Part shown: positions 34,780-43,738 of the stretch, in pieces
Layout: every line of letters begins with the position of its first letter
Numbering within the stretch: position 1 is the first letter of the stretch
Assembly: GCF_000732485.2 (NCBI RefSeq)
Contig: NZ_JAQV02000024.1
Coordinates: 1-64,000 of the forward strand
Length of the DNA stretch: 64,000 nucleotides
Direction: 5' to 3'
Origin: Bacillus sp. SJS
GTDB taxonomy: Bacteria; Bacillota; Bacilli; Bacillales; Bacillaceae
The notes under the pieces: generated by a model
What the model was told of the DNA's origin: nothing
What the model saw: the letters and a program-made list of their open reading frames with translations, nothing else
Databases searched by the model: none
Position numbers and translations under genes: made by a program

Positions 34780-35727
34780 TTATATAGCAAGAATGCTTTC
34801 AATTTCATTTAGGACTTCATAAGTGAGAATGACCTCAGAAGCTTTTGCATTCTCTTCAATTTGCTCTGGAGTAGAAGCTCCGACAAGCGTACTTGCAACA
34901 TTGGGGTTTCTTAAGGTCCAGGCAAGTGCCAGCTGTGCCAGACTAATATCAAGACTGGAAGCCAGCTCAGAAAGCATAGACACCTTCCGATTCATAATAT
35001 CATTTAAAATTTCCTTAACCCACGTGTTAACCTCTTCGTTGGATGCACGGCTTCCCTTAGGAATTTTGCCTTCCATGTACTTCCCTGTCAGTACCCCTTG
35101 AGCAAGAGGCGACCAAACAACTTGGGAAATTCCATTCTTTTCGCTGATTGGCATAATTTCTTCTTCTATATCACGGTGAAACATATTGTATTGCGGCTGG
35201 TTAACAACGATTCTCTCGAGCAGATAACGGTCTGCTACATGAACCGCTTCCTGAAGCTGTGCAGCTGACCATTCACTTACTCCTGCATAAAGGATTTTCC
35301 CCTGTCTGATTAAATCATCAATGGCTCTAAGTGTTTCTTCGAGGGGAGTTTCCGTATCATACCGATGGCAATAAAAGATATCTATATAATCCAAGTTCAT
35401 TCTTTTCAAGGAAGAATGGACTTGCTCCATAATATGCTTTCTGGATAGACCTCTGTCATTCGGACCATCCCCTACCGGCCAAAATGCCTTTGTAGTTACA
35501 ACATAGGATTCTCTTTCAAACGATTTCAGTGCCTTCCCCATAACCTGTTCAGCCATTCCTTTTGCGTATACATTAGCACAATCAAAAAAGTTAATGCCCG
35601 CTTCATATGCACTATGTATAATCAATTCCGCCGACTTTTCGTCGATCGTCTGCCCGAATGTAAGCCAGCTCCCAAGACTGATTTCCGACACCTTCAATCC
35701 TGATCTCCCTAACCTTCTATAATTCAT
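34780..35727 (-). CDS. Aldo/keto reductase (potassium-channel-beta-like group)
   Basis: 315 aa: MNYRRLGRSGLKVSEISLG start, catalytic region FFDCANVYAKGMAEQVMG (Asp, Tyr), TTKAF (Lys), IDIFYCHRYD (His), VNQPQYNMFHRD and LAWTLRNPNVASTLVGAST cofactor strand. This is the AKR6/Kv-beta-like set. GGGGGG upstream of the ATG. Confidence 0.92.
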   Translation of the reverse strand: MNYRRLGRSGLKVSEISLGSWLTFGQTIDEKSAELIIHSAYEAGINFFDCANVYAKGMAEQVMGKALKSFERESYVVTTKAFWPVGDGPNDRGLSRKHIMEQVHSSLKRMNLDYIDIFYCHRYDTETPLEETLRAIDDLIRQGKILYAGVSEWSAAQLQEAVHVADRYLLERIVVNQPQYNMFHRDIEEEIMPISEKNGISQVVWSPLAQGVLTGKYMEGKIPKGSRASNEEVNTWVKEILNDIMNRKVSMLSELASSLDISLAQLALAWTLRNPNVASTLVGASTPEQIEENAKASEVILTYEVLNEIESILAI

Positions 35728-35978
35728 CCCAATCCCCCCGTGTGTAATCGTCTACGCTTGTAGAGTGTTTGACAGAATTCCTTAAAATCACTCTAAACTT
35801 ATCAGAAATTTCCAACATCGTAAAGGGAATTTGGGGTGAAACCATTCTACGAAAGACGACATAATCGGCCCGTTGACAGAGAATTGTCGAAATGAAACGC
35901 AGGCTTTTTAATTTACAGGCAGTTTGTGGTACATTTGAATGAGCTGGGAGAATAAGAAATGGAATGTTGAGGTGACAC

Positions 35979-36710
35979 ATGGACGACGTTTTTACCGGAA
36001 GTATTCTATCCGCCCTATCAACTGGATTGGGCGCTGTACCTATCTTATTTTTAAAAAATACACTCACTCATAAATGGCGCGATATCCTGCTGGCTTTCTC
36101 AGCTGGCATCATGATGACCGCCTCCATGTTCAGCCTCATTCCTGAAGCATTAAAAATTGGAGGAATGCTTCAAGTCGTGGCGGGATTATTTTTAGGAGTA
36201 ATAGTTCTTACCATATTGGAGAAACAGATTCCCCATATTGATCTTGAGCATTCGAGAAGCGGAATACAATTTGATGAGAAAGCAATGCTGATCATTGCAG
36301 CTATTACTCTTCACAATCTTCCTGAAGGATTATCCGTAGGTGTAAGCTATGCGGCTGATGCAAGCGAAACGGGGAATTTGATTGCTTTCGCAATAGGCTT
36401 TCAAAACGCCCCGGAAGGATTTTTAGTCGCCTTATTTTTAATCAGCCAAAATATCGGAAGAATGAAAGCATTCTTAATTTCAACTGCTACCGGAGCCGTT
36501 GAAATTGTAACATCACTGCTAGGGTATTATTTGACTGCTTATGTAAATACGCTCGTCCCATACGGACTTTCTTTTGCGGCTGGAGCTATGCTGTTCATTA
36601 TTTATAAAGAGCTTATTCCTGAAAGTCACGGCGACGGAAATGAACGCACAGCAACCTATGCCTTTATTACAGGGATAGTGATTATGCTAATGCTTATTGA
36701 GGCCTTCTAA
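35979..36710 (+). CDS. ZIP-family metal transporter (ZupT-like)
   Basis: 243 aa, eight hydrophobic segments. Helix IV/V motifs HNLPEGLSVGVSYA and GFQNAPEGFLVALFL hold the metal-binding HNxPEG-type pairs (the second is NAPEG). Imports Zn2+ or related divalent cations. GGTGAC-type ribosome binding site. Confidence 0.92.
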   Translation: MDDVFTGSILSALSTGLGAVPILFLKNTLTHKWRDILLAFSAGIMMTASMFSLIPEALKIGGMLQVVAGLFLGVIVLTILEKQIPHIDLEHSRSGIQFDEKAMLIIAAITLHNLPEGLSVGVSYAADASETGNLIAFAIGFQNAPEGFLVALFLISQNIGRMKAFLISTATGAVEIVTSLLGYYLTAYVNTLVPYGLSFAAGAMLFIIYKELIPESHGDGNERTATYAFITGIVIMLMLIEAF

Positions 36711-36715
36711 TACGT

Positions 36716-36752
36716 AAACAGGACTGGAAGCTTATTTCTCCCAGTCTTGTAT
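36716..36752. terminator. Terminator between the ZIP gene and spo0E
   Basis: ACAGGACTGG and CCCAGTCTTGT form an imperfect stem; it serves two converging genes. Confidence 0.6.
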
Positions 36753-36753
36753 T

Positions 36754-37014
36754 TTAATGCTCTGCAGCAGCCTGCTGCGACTCTGATGCAAATCCCCATT
36801 TGGCCACTCGGGTGACCAGTTTTGAAAAGGGTGTGGACGTCCGGTCCTCCCCCCATTCAAGCATCTGAAATTGATTCAACAGCTCGTCCAATTCCTGGCT
36901 GTACTTAACGACTTCGCTGCTCGTAAAGCTTTTAGATGTGGCAGCTGAAATCATTTCCTCTCTTTTCGCATTAATTTTAGTGATCAGTTCTTCTTTTTGT
37001 TCATGTACAATCAC
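36754..37014 (-). CDS. spo0E: Spo0E-like aspartyl-phosphate phosphatase
   Basis: 86 aa. The family core VKYSQELDELLNQFQ contains the SQELD catalytic motif that inserts into the Spo0A active site; an antiparallel two-helix fold is expected. It dephosphorylates Spo0A~P and delays sporulation. Length and place beside mot/mtn genes match B. subtilis spo0E. GTG start behind GGAGGAG. A C-terminal tail of ~30 residues follows the core, as in Spo0E rather than the shorter YisI/YnzD forms. Confidence 0.9.
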   Translation of the reverse strand: MIVHEQKEELITKINAKREEMISAATSKSFTSSEVVKYSQELDELLNQFQMLEWGEDRTSTPFSKLVTRVAKWGFASESQQAAAEH

Positions 37015-37413
37015 ATTTTCTCCTCCTCATAGGATTTATAAAGCCGGGCATTTTCAAAAACCTAATTTTGTAAATTCCTAGAGAAAAATTTGCCGAATCA
37101 TATATAAATATGTTACATAATTGTTAATATTTAGATTTTATTACTTTGTTCCCATTTTGCGAAGTAAGTAAACCTCTTTTTTATATAAAAATGTATAATT
37201 AAAATTCAATAAAAAATAAAAAAGTATATTTTGCTAATGCTGTCCAAACTTTATGGAATACCCATAGAGCCTGATCAGACGTGAGCAGCGCGGCATGGAG
37301 AATAATTCAGTCGGCGCACAATCTGGAGCCATCGCTTACGTTTTTAACGATAAAAGCCAAAACAAAAAGCCTGAGGAAGACATCCCCAAGCCCATTTGAT
37401 TTCTAATCTGAAC
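37015..37413. other. Intergenic region upstream of spo0E
   Basis: Very AT-rich DNA (37070-37250) that probably contains the spo0E promoter. TGCCGAA at 37091-37097 matches the Spo0A-box core TGNCGAA. A terminator for the CBS gene lies at its right end. I see no gene; a short frame at 37295-37399 overlaps that terminator. Confidence 0.4.
37362..37394 (-). terminator. Terminator of the CBS-domain gene
   Basis: On the reverse strand GCTTGGGGA-TGTC-TTCCTCAGGC pairs with two G-T wobbles and is followed by TTTTTGTTTTG. Confidence 0.7.
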
Positions 37414-38070
37414 TTAATTCCCTTTTAATGCGACAGCCTTTTCCTTATGAACATCATCAATTGAGGTGACGCGGAAATCCTTTTCTTCCAGCTTGCTGAT
37501 AATCTTATTCAGCTTCTTTTCCGTTAATTCATGCGATAGATTTACAACAATTCTCCGCAAATAATCCCCATTATCCAAGGTCAGCATTCCCTCTATGTTA
37601 ACATCCTTTACGGTACTTACCAGTTCCTTGATCGCTCCCTTATGCTCCTTTGTTGCGACAGTCATTAAATATCCGCCTGTCTTCATACCGAAGGAATCCT
37701 CCAGTACTTCCATAATATTTGTATGCGTCATGATTCCAGCGAACTCCTGATCTTCATTGATGACAGCTAGAAATGGCAATCTTTTAATCGTTAAAAATGC
37801 TTTAATAAAGGATTCTTCCTCTAAAATAAATGCATCCTCATCTTTTATAAGCGACGCAATTGAATCTTCATCTTTTCCATCCATCTCATGGTAATACTCA
37901 AGGAGGGTTACTTTATAAATTAAACCGGCAAATTTTTTTCCGCCGTCACCAAGAACCGGAATGCTCCTGTATCCGGTTTCCTTCAATTGATCATATGCTT
38001 CCTTTACAGTACTTGAAGCATCACAGTACTTTACCTCTTCTTTTTTCACATAGTTATAACGGATTTTCAT
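37414..38070 (-). CDS. CBS-pair protein with ACT-like C-terminus (CbpA-like)
   Basis: 218 aa: two CBS modules (~7-55, TGYRSIPVLGDGGKKFAGLI; ~75-130, LPFLAVINEDQEFAGIMTHTNIMEVLED) and a C-terminal ACT-like region (~135-205, GGYLMTVATKEHKGAIKELVSTV). Soluble CBS-ACT proteins include Listeria CbpA, which binds c-di-AMP; nucleotide sensing is therefore plausible, not shown. AGGAGG with the ATG at 38070 preferred over the adjacent upstream ATG. Confidence 0.8.
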   Translation of the reverse strand: MKIRYNYVKKEEVKYCDASSTVKEAYDQLKETGYRSIPVLGDGGKKFAGLIYKVTLLEYYHEMDGKDEDSIASLIKDEDAFILEEESFIKAFLTIKRLPFLAVINEDQEFAGIMTHTNIMEVLEDSFGMKTGGYLMTVATKEHKGAIKELVSTVKDVNIEGMLTLDNGDYLRRIVVNLSHELTEKKLNKIISKLEEKDFRVTSIDDVHKEKAVALKGN

Positions 38071-38330
38071 CATAGCCCTCCTAGTAAAGTAGACTGATAA
38101 GGATTTTAGAGAATTTTACACTTAAGGTGAGTATAAGTAAAGAAAATTATGATTTTTCAGTTAGTTAGTAGTCTTATACCTTTTAGTCTATGATTCTAAT
38201 CCCATAAAAAGCTGTTATGTAAATTATAGTTTTGAATGACCGTATGATTGAGCTGCTGAAGAGATGAATTGGAGAACATACTAAAAACACCGGACAGTTA
38301 CCGCGAGCCACTGGCCAATTTCGAGGCTGC

Positions 38331-38915
38331 TTTCGGCCGTTCCGCCCCTCATTCCGGCCAAACTTATTTTTCCAGCCGATCCCCTTTATTTTCCAGCCGG
38401 TTCTGCACTGATTCCAGCGAATTCCTTCTCTTTTCCGGCCGTTCCGCCCCTCTTTCCAGCCAAACTTATTTTTCCAGCCGATCCCCTTTGTTTTCCAGCC
38501 GGTTCTGCACTGATTCCAGTCGAATCCTTCTCTTTTCCGGCCGTTCCGCCCCTCATTCCGGCCAAACTTATTTTTTCCAGCCGTTCCCCTTTGTTTTCCA
38601 GCCGGATCTGCCTTGATTCCAGCCGACTCCTTTTCTTTTCCGGCCGTTCCGCGCCTCTTTCCAGCCAAACTTATTTTTCCAGCCGGTCTACTCCGTTTTC
38701 CTGCCGGTTCTGCCCTGGTTCCAGCCGAATCCTTCTCTTTTCCGGCCGTTCCGCCCCTCATTCCAGCCAAACTTATTTTTCCAGCTGGTCTACTCCGTTT
38801 TCCAGCCGGTTCTACCCTGCTTCCAGCCGAATCCTTCCCTTTTCCGGCCGTTCCGCCCCTCTTTCCAGCCAAACTTATTTTTCCAGCCGTCCCTCTCAAT
38901 TTCCCAGCCGGAATG
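38331..38915. repeat. Six-copy 102-bp tandem array built of 18-21 bp sub-units
   Basis: CGGCCGTTCCGC recurs at 38334, 38436, 38538, 38641, 38743 and 38845 (spacings 102, 102, 103, 102, 102). Each unit consists of five sub-units starting TTCCGGCC or TTCCAGCC, of lengths about 21, 18, 21, 21 and 21. A minus-strand frame through it yields heptapeptides of the form xAGKxxx. One 103-bp unit shifts the frame midway and no ribosome binding site is present, so I treat the array as non-coding. It fills the 1-kb gap between mtnD and the CBS gene; the rest of the gap (38071-38330, 38916-39050) shows no other gene. Confidence 0.93.
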
Positions 38916-39051
38916 CCTAAATAGCCAGCTAAATTCACTCCCTCATCGGACAGGAAATTAGCCAGGGACAGATCCAGCTCTACAGGTTTTATATAATTAG
39001 TAAAGTGAACCACCCGCCGCCTAGCCCTCTTCAAAAATTAGCATGACGCTA

Positions 39052-39091
39052 ACAAAAAAAGAAACGGAGAAATATATTCCCCGTCTCTTTC
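39052..39091 (-). terminator. mtnXBD operon terminator
   Basis: On the reverse strand AAGAGACGG-loop-CCGTTTCTT is followed by TTTTTTG, directly after the mtnD stop. Confidence 0.85.
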
Positions 39092-39628
39092 TTATTTTGC
39101 TTCTAATTCTTCTTTATCGTAAATCGGCACCCAGCCCTCTTTTGTAACGAAAATTCTTACGGCTACGACTTTGCGGTCTTCCTGAAGTGTAAAATAGTGG
39201 CGGATGTTTTCAGGAACGGAAATTAAATCGCCTGGTACAAGCTCAACATTGAAGAAAGAACCGTCCTTTGCCTGGATAATGAAAACTCCATGTCCGCTGA
39301 CAATGAATCTTACTTCATCATCTGTATGGTGGTGTTCCTGCTGGAAATTTTTCAGCAGTTCTTCAAGATTAGGAGTTTTGTCAGAAAGTGAAATGATATC
39401 CTGCGCCTGATAGCCGCGTCTTTTGGAGATATCCTCTATTTCTGTTTTGAACACTTGCAGGATCTCTTCTTTTTCTTCATCAGACAAATCATACTTTTCC
39501 TCTAAATGTCCTGGAAGCTTTTGAATATCCCAGTTTTCATAAATGACTTCCTGCTTTTCTAAAAAAGCTGCGACTTGATCCTGATCGCTGAGTCTTTCAC
39601 CTGTACTTTGAAAATAAATCGTTGCCAT
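39092..39628 (-). CDS. mtnD: MtnD, acireductone dioxygenase
   Basis: 178 aa cupin. Metal ligands lie in EHHHTDDEVRFIVSGHGVF (two His and Glu) and ENIRHYFTL (His). It oxidises 1,2-dihydroxy-5-(methylthio)pentenone to the keto-acid precursor of methionine plus formate (Fe form). Last gene of the mtnWXBD block. Confidence 0.96.
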   Translation of the reverse strand: MATIYFQSTGERLSDQDQVAAFLEKQEVIYENWDIQKLPGHLEEKYDLSDEEKEEILQVFKTEIEDISKRRGYQAQDIISLSDKTPNLEELLKNFQQEHHHTDDEVRFIVSGHGVFIIQAKDGSFFNVELVPGDLISVPENIRHYFTLQEDRKVVAVRIFVTKEGWVPIYDKEELEAK

Positions 39629-39642
39629 TGTTCTTCCCCCTA

Positions 39643-40272
39643 TTAGTTAATTGGTAAAGCGCTGAATTGCTTGAGTTTCAGATGATAAGAGAATAGGAAT
39701 TCGCAAGCTTCTAAATATTTTTTTGCTTCAAAGGCGTTTCTTCCCCATACAGTTATTCCATGATTCCTGATCAGAACGGCACCGGCATCTCCATGGACAT
39801 GCTGGCCAAATACGCGGGCGAGCTCAGGAATGTCGGCATGATTCGGAATGATGGGGATGGTGAAGGAGGCCTCTTCGTCCCAAAGGCCAAAAGCTTTAAT
39901 AATTTCCTGTCCTGTGAAGGTTATCTGCCCTTCTTGAGCATATAGCTCAGAAATCACATTGTTGTCCACCGTATGAACGTGCAGACTGCATCCAGCGTTC
40001 GTTCTTGTATAGACCTCGATATGAAGCTGAGTTTCAGCAGATGGCTTCAATGCCGTTTCTTCCGCCGGCTGCCCGCTGACGTCAACAAGCAAAAAATCCT
40101 CCGAACTTTCCTTCCTCTTATCCTTGCCGCTCGCCGTCACATAAAAGGTTAATGGCTCACTGCCCGTTTTGATTGCAAGATTGCCGCTTGTAGCAGGAAA
40201 CCAGTCTCTTTCTGCAAGCTCACGTTTCACTTCAGCCAGCTCACGCCAGCGCTGTTCCATAATCGTCCTCAC
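39643..40272 (-). CDS. mtnB: MtnB, methylthioribulose-1-phosphate dehydratase
   Basis: 209 aa of the class II aldolase/adducin fold: [28 protein letters not shown], then the zinc His pair in SLHVHTVDN and a later His in [12 protein letters not shown] start at 40272 overlaps the mtnX stop and has GGAGG upstream; it gives the B. subtilis length. An internal ATG (40260) is a second candidate. Confidence 0.95.
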   Translation of the reverse strand: MRTIMEQRWRELAEVKRELAERDWFPATSGNLAIKTGSEPLTFYVTASGKDKRKESSEDFLLVDVSGQPAEETALKPSAETQLHIEVYTRTNAGCSLHVHTVDNNVISELYAQEGQITFTGQEIIKAFGLWDEEASFTIPIIPNHADIPELARVFGQHVHGDAGAVLIRNHGITVWGRNAFEAKKYLEACEFLFSYHLKLKQFSALPIN

Positions 40273-40931
40273 ACACTCACCCTCCTCTTCTCTAAAATGC
40301 TCACAACATCATGGAATGTTTCAAACGGTTCGAATGATAAATGCTGTTCTTTCACCTTATCCAGCAAATAGTCCCTTGCAATAACAAGGTCAGCCATTTT
40401 TGCTGCTTCCAGGTCGGTAACAGAATCTCCGATTACAATAATTTCCTGATCAGCGCTTGCAATACCTCGAATGATGGAGGGTTTGCAGCAGCCGCACTCC
40501 ATTTCACACCCACTGTCTGCATCACATGGATGCGGCCATTGAATAAGGATTTGTTCCCCATAAAAGTCCGCCTCATTGCAATAGATTTTTTGCTGCTCAA
40601 TTTGACTAGTAAGAAGAGGATGAACAAAAAAATCAATTCCTCCGCTTACAATGTACAATTCGATCTTCTGCTCTTTTGCATAGGCTGCAAATTCTATAAA
40701 TCCTTCCCGAATTTCGGCTTGATTCAAAACATAAGCGGTGATTTCTTCTCGTTTAGAAGAAGGCAGCAGAGAAAACATTTTGCCGACCCCTTCTTTAACT
40801 GAAATGGTTCGATTAAGGACCTGATTCTTTAGCTCCTCCCATTCAGGAGGGGCAAACTGCTTCATGATTTCGATAATGTTGTCATTTTTTGTGATGGTTC
40901 CATCGAAGTCGCAAAATATGACTGGCTTCAT
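40269..40931 (-). CDS. mtnX: MtnX, 2-hydroxy-3-keto-5-methylthiopentenyl-1-phosphate phosphatase
   Basis: 220 aa HAD phosphatase: [14 protein letters not shown] (motif I), IVSGGIDFF (motif II), [16 protein letters not shown] (motif IV). A Cys-rich [15 protein letters not shown] insert is typical of MtnX. It removes the phosphate from the MtnW product. ATGA overlap with mtnW. Confidence 0.95.
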   Translation of the reverse strand: MKPVIFCDFDGTITKNDNIIEIMKQFAPPEWEELKNQVLNRTISVKEGVGKMFSLLPSSKREEITAYVLNQAEIREGFIEFAAYAKEQKIELYIVSGGIDFFVHPLLTSQIEQQKIYCNEADFYGEQILIQWPHPCDADSGCEMECGCCKPSIIRGIASADQEIIVIGDSVTDLEAAKMADLVIARDYLLDKVKEQHLSFEPFETFHDVVSILEKRRVSV

Positions 40932-42157
40932 TTTGCCGCCTCGAGCTGGCCCCAGAGCTTTAGGGCCTTTTCCAGGTGCTCATCCGTCCTTGCTTTTTCT
41001 TCGAGTGTTATGCCTTCAAGAACCGCATCAACGGCTGAACGAAATGCTGCTGCTCCTCCTTTGGCTCCGTTCGGATGGCCATGAATCCCGCCCCCAGCAT
41101 TGATGATGCTGTCATTTCCAAAATCCTTCATGATAACCGGCACCAGTCCAGGATGTATTCCAGCTGAAGGTACTGGAAATACTTGTTTAAATGGAGAGGA
41201 GACTGTACATTCCTCAGCTATTCCGAGGGCTTCTTTTCTCTTCAATGCCACACTGCCGTATGGAGACGGAAATAAAGAAAAATCTGCTCCAGCCGCGCGG
41301 ATTAGTTTTCCCAAAATTAAAGAATACGAGAATCCATATCGCTCTGATGCTGCGAACGCCCCGCTCACAGCAGGATGAGCCATGATAGGAACCGGTACTT
41401 CATCATCCTCTGCCAGTGATTGCAAGACATCGAGCCCGTAAGCATGAACATTGAATAGCAATGCAGTGGCTCCAGCCTCTGCAGCGAATCTCGCTTTGTC
41501 GCGGATTTGAGACGTTCTTCCTGTAAGATTGACAGCATATAGAGCATTCTTTCCTGTCTCTTCCTTCAGCTGCTTTATGATTTGGCCGCCTCGCTTCACT
41601 CTTTCAAAAAATGGAGTCAGCGGATTTTCAAAGAGAATTTCATCATCCTTTACTAAATCCATCCCGCCGGCAAGCTGATCAAACAGCTGCTGCTCTAAAT
41701 AATGTAAATCCTTGCCAATCACCCCTTTAAAAATGCTCATTAGGAGCGGCCGGTTATATACGTTCATCTTCTCTCTAATTCCTTCAATGCCAAATTTAGG
41801 CCCTGGAAAATGCTTTGCCAATGAATCAGAAAAGTCTAAGTCTAATAGCTTCACTTCACCGTCCAATGAAAGTTTCCCGAAAACCGTGGTTAATATGGCC
41901 GGCAGGTCGGAACTGAAATTGACTGAAGGATAAGCGATTTTAATAAGACCCTTCGTATATTGTCCTTCAAGATCCGTATCCTTCTCCAGTTCTTCCGCCG
42001 AAATGACGGTTCCCTTATGCTTTTTCAGCTGCTCTTTTTCAAGCTCGGGCAAATCAGTCCAGGAACCGATTGTCAGTCCAAGAGCAATTCCTTCTGCTTT
42101 TTTTTCTAAATTTCCCTTCCGGTCATGAACAAGATAGGTTGCGATAATTTCACTCAT
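40928..42157 (-). CDS. mtnW: MtnW, diketo-methylthiopentyl-1-phosphate enolase (RuBisCO-like)
   Basis: 409 aa, form IV RuBis[22 protein letters not shown] carries the lysine equivalent to the carbamylated residue of RuBisCO; the phosphate-binding end is [21 protein letters not shown]. It tautomerises 2,3-diketo-5-methylthiopentyl-1-phosphate. Start ATG at 42157 with GAGGG upstream; an upstream frame extension is not used. First gene after a SAM-I riboswitch. Confidence 0.96.
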   Translation of the reverse strand: MSEIIATYLVHDRKGNLEKKAEGIALGLTIGSWTDLPELEKEQLKKHKGTVISAEELEKDTDLEGQYTKGLIKIAYPSVNFSSDLPAILTTVFGKLSLDGEVKLLDLDFSDSLAKHFPGPKFGIEGIREKMNVYNRPLLMSIFKGVIGKDLHYLEQQLFDQLAGGMDLVKDDEILFENPLTPFFERVKRGGQIIKQLKEETGKNALYAVNLTGRTSQIRDKARFAAEAGATALLFNVHAYGLDVLQSLAEDDEVPVPIMAHPAVSGAFAASERYGFSYSLILGKLIRAAGADFSLFPSPYGSVALKRKEALGIAEECTVSSPFKQVFPVPSAGIHPGLVPVIMKDFGNDSIINAGGGIHGHPNGAKGGAAAFRSAVDAVLEGITLEEKARTDEHLEKALKLWGQLEAAK

Positions 42158-42185
42158 TTTTTTGTCCCTCGCTTTTGGTGAAAAA

Positions 42186-42222
42186 ATAAAAAGCCCCTTC
42201 ATCACAAGAGAAGAGGCTTTGC
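42186..42222 (-). terminator. SAM-I riboswitch terminator of mtnWXBD
   Basis: On the reverse strand AAAGCCTCTTCTC-loop-GAAGGGGCTTTTT, between the aptamer and mtnW. Formed when SAM is bound. Confidence 0.85.
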
Positions 42223-42239
42223 ATCATTCATTCTGCAGT

Positions 42240-42352
42240 ACCTTATCCCTCAGCATGTCTGCTGCAAGAATTAGCACCGTGCCTGAACATGATTCGTTCG
42301 GGTCGGTTGCCGGGCTTCATTGGGCTAGTCCCTCCACCTGCTCTTGATAAGT
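42240..42352 (-). promoter_or_regulatory. SAM-I (S-box) riboswitch upstream of mtnW
   Basis: The reverse strand begins ACTTATCAAGAG, then GGTGGAGGGACTAGCCC, ATGAAGCCCGGCAACC, CGGTGCTAATTC and closes with GGGATAAGGT (P1 3' strand). All S-box landmarks, including the kink-turn and pseudoknot region, are present. Confidence 0.96.
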
Positions 42353-42450
42353 ACAATATAGACCTGCATGGCATCTGCAGGTTTAAATTTTCAATTAATT
42401 TGGATTATTACAGGAATTAAGTACTCTGTCAACCTATTTTTTTATTTTAC

Positions 42451-43635
42451 TTAATCGGCCGTCATAAATAGACCAAGCTTTGAAATGCGGGCGGCTGCTT
42501 GCTCAATCCGCCATTCATCTGTCAGCAAACCAACTCGGAGATATCCTTCTCCATATTGCCCAAAGCCATCGCCCGGTGCGGTGACCACATGCGCTTTCTC
42601 TAAGAGAATATCGGAAAACTCCTGTGATGTGTATCCATCCGGCACCTTAAGCCAGGCGAAAAAACTTCCCTTCGGCGCCTGAATATCCCAGCCAATGCCG
42701 CGAAAAGCGTTTACCAGTGTATTTCTTCGTTTCTCATACATTTGGACAAGTTTTTGTGTGCTGCCGCTCTCATCGAGCAGCGCTGCCTCAGCTGCATCCT
42801 GAACCGCACCAAACACACTAACATACATATGGTCTTGATATACATTGATTGCATTAATGACGGATGGATTACCTGCCGCAAAGGCCACCCTCCATCCTGC
42901 CATATTGAACGTCTTGGAAAGCGTATAAATTTCAATTCCGACTTCCTTTGCGCCAGGTGTCTGGAGGAAACTGACGGGTTTTTCACCATCAAAACCAATG
43001 GCTCCGTATGCGAAGTCATGCACGGTGCAAATATGATTCTTATTGGCCAGGTCAACCGTCTTTTCAAAAAACGCTTTATTCGCGGCAGCTCCTGTTGGGT
43101 TGTTTGGATAGTTCAGGAACATAAGCTTCGCAGAGTCCAAAATGTCAGACGGAATTTCCGTATAGTCCGGCAAAAACTGATTTTTCTCAAGCAATGGCAT
43201 CATGTGCATCTTCGCTTCTGCCATTTCGACTCCAGACCAGTAATCCGGATAGCCTGGATCCGGTACGAGAGCAATCTCCCCTGGATTCATCAGACATTGA
43301 GGAAGCTCTACAAGACCGGCTTTCCCTCCAAAAAGGACCGCAATTTCCGTTTCTGGATCCAATGTAACGCCGTATTCTCTTTCGTAAAATCCTGCGGCTG
43401 CTTCCTTTAGTGATTGTTTTCCTCTGAATGGAGAGTACTTATGATTGGCCGGATCACCCGAAGCCTTTTGTAGTGCTTGGACAATATGCTCAGCAGTGGG
43501 CTGATCAGGATTCCCCTGGCCGAGGTTGATTATGTCATGCCCGGCTTTCACTTTGGCAGCCGCCTTCTGTGCCAACGAGGCGAAAAATTGCTCAGGCAAG
43601 CGAGTAAGCAAGCGCGATGGTTCAAAAAACTTCAT
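42451..43635 (-). CDS. mtnE: MtnE, keto-methylthiobutyrate aminotransferase
   Basis: 394 aa fold-type I aminotransferase. The PLP lysine is in YTLSKTFNMAGWRVAF; NYPNNPTGA and GDGFGQYGEGYLRVGL are further class I/II motifs. It transaminates ketomethylthiobutyrate to methionine. Start at 43635 has AGAAGG upstream. Transcribed towards the mtnW riboswitch; a CCTGCA...TGCAGG hairpin (42361-42382) lies between and may end it. Confidence 0.93.
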   Translation of the reverse strand: MKFFEPSRLLTRLPEQFFASLAQKAAAKVKAGHDIINLGQGNPDQPTAEHIVQALQKASGDPANHKYSPFRGKQSLKEAAAGFYEREYGVTLDPETEIAVLFGGKAGLVELPQCLMNPGEIALVPDPGYPDYWSGVEMAEAKMHMMPLLEKNQFLPDYTEIPSDILDSAKLMFLNYPNNPTGAAANKAFFEKTVDLANKNHICTVHDFAYGAIGFDGEKPVSFLQTPGAKEVGIEIYTLSKTFNMAGWRVAFAAGNPSVINAINVYQDHMYVSVFGAVQDAAEAALLDESGSTQKLVQMYEKRRNTLVNAFRGIGWDIQAPKGSFFAWLKVPDGYTSQEFSDILLEKAHVVTAPGDGFGQYGEGYLRVGLLTDEWRIEQAAARISKLGLFMTAD

Positions 43636-43738
43636 TTTTTTCACCTTCTCAAAAAATTCTTGAAATTCTAGTCCAAAATCATATAGTGTTAGTAACAAAA
43701 AGTAAAGCTAAAATTTACCTGAAGGAAGCTGGTCTGAA

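Noticed and set aside
37091-37097. Spo0A box upstream of spo0E
   Set aside because: Only a seven-base core match in very AT-rich DNA; noted in the intergenic entry but not called as a site.
37295-37399. 34-codon plus-strand frame beginning MENNSVGAQSG
   Set aside because: No Shine-Dalgarno, and it overlaps the terminator of the CBS-domain gene on the other strand.
38331-38915. CRISPR array
   Set aside because: No alternation of identical repeats and unique spacers; the 102-bp units are homologous along their whole length and no cas genes are present.
38183-39034. 283-codon minus-strand frame through the 102-bp array, with AGK-type heptapeptide repeats
   Set aside because: No ribosome binding site at its TTG start, one 103-bp unit shifts the frame so the repeat peptide changes completely halfway, and the plus strand is equally open. 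Openness follows from 102 being a multiple of three.
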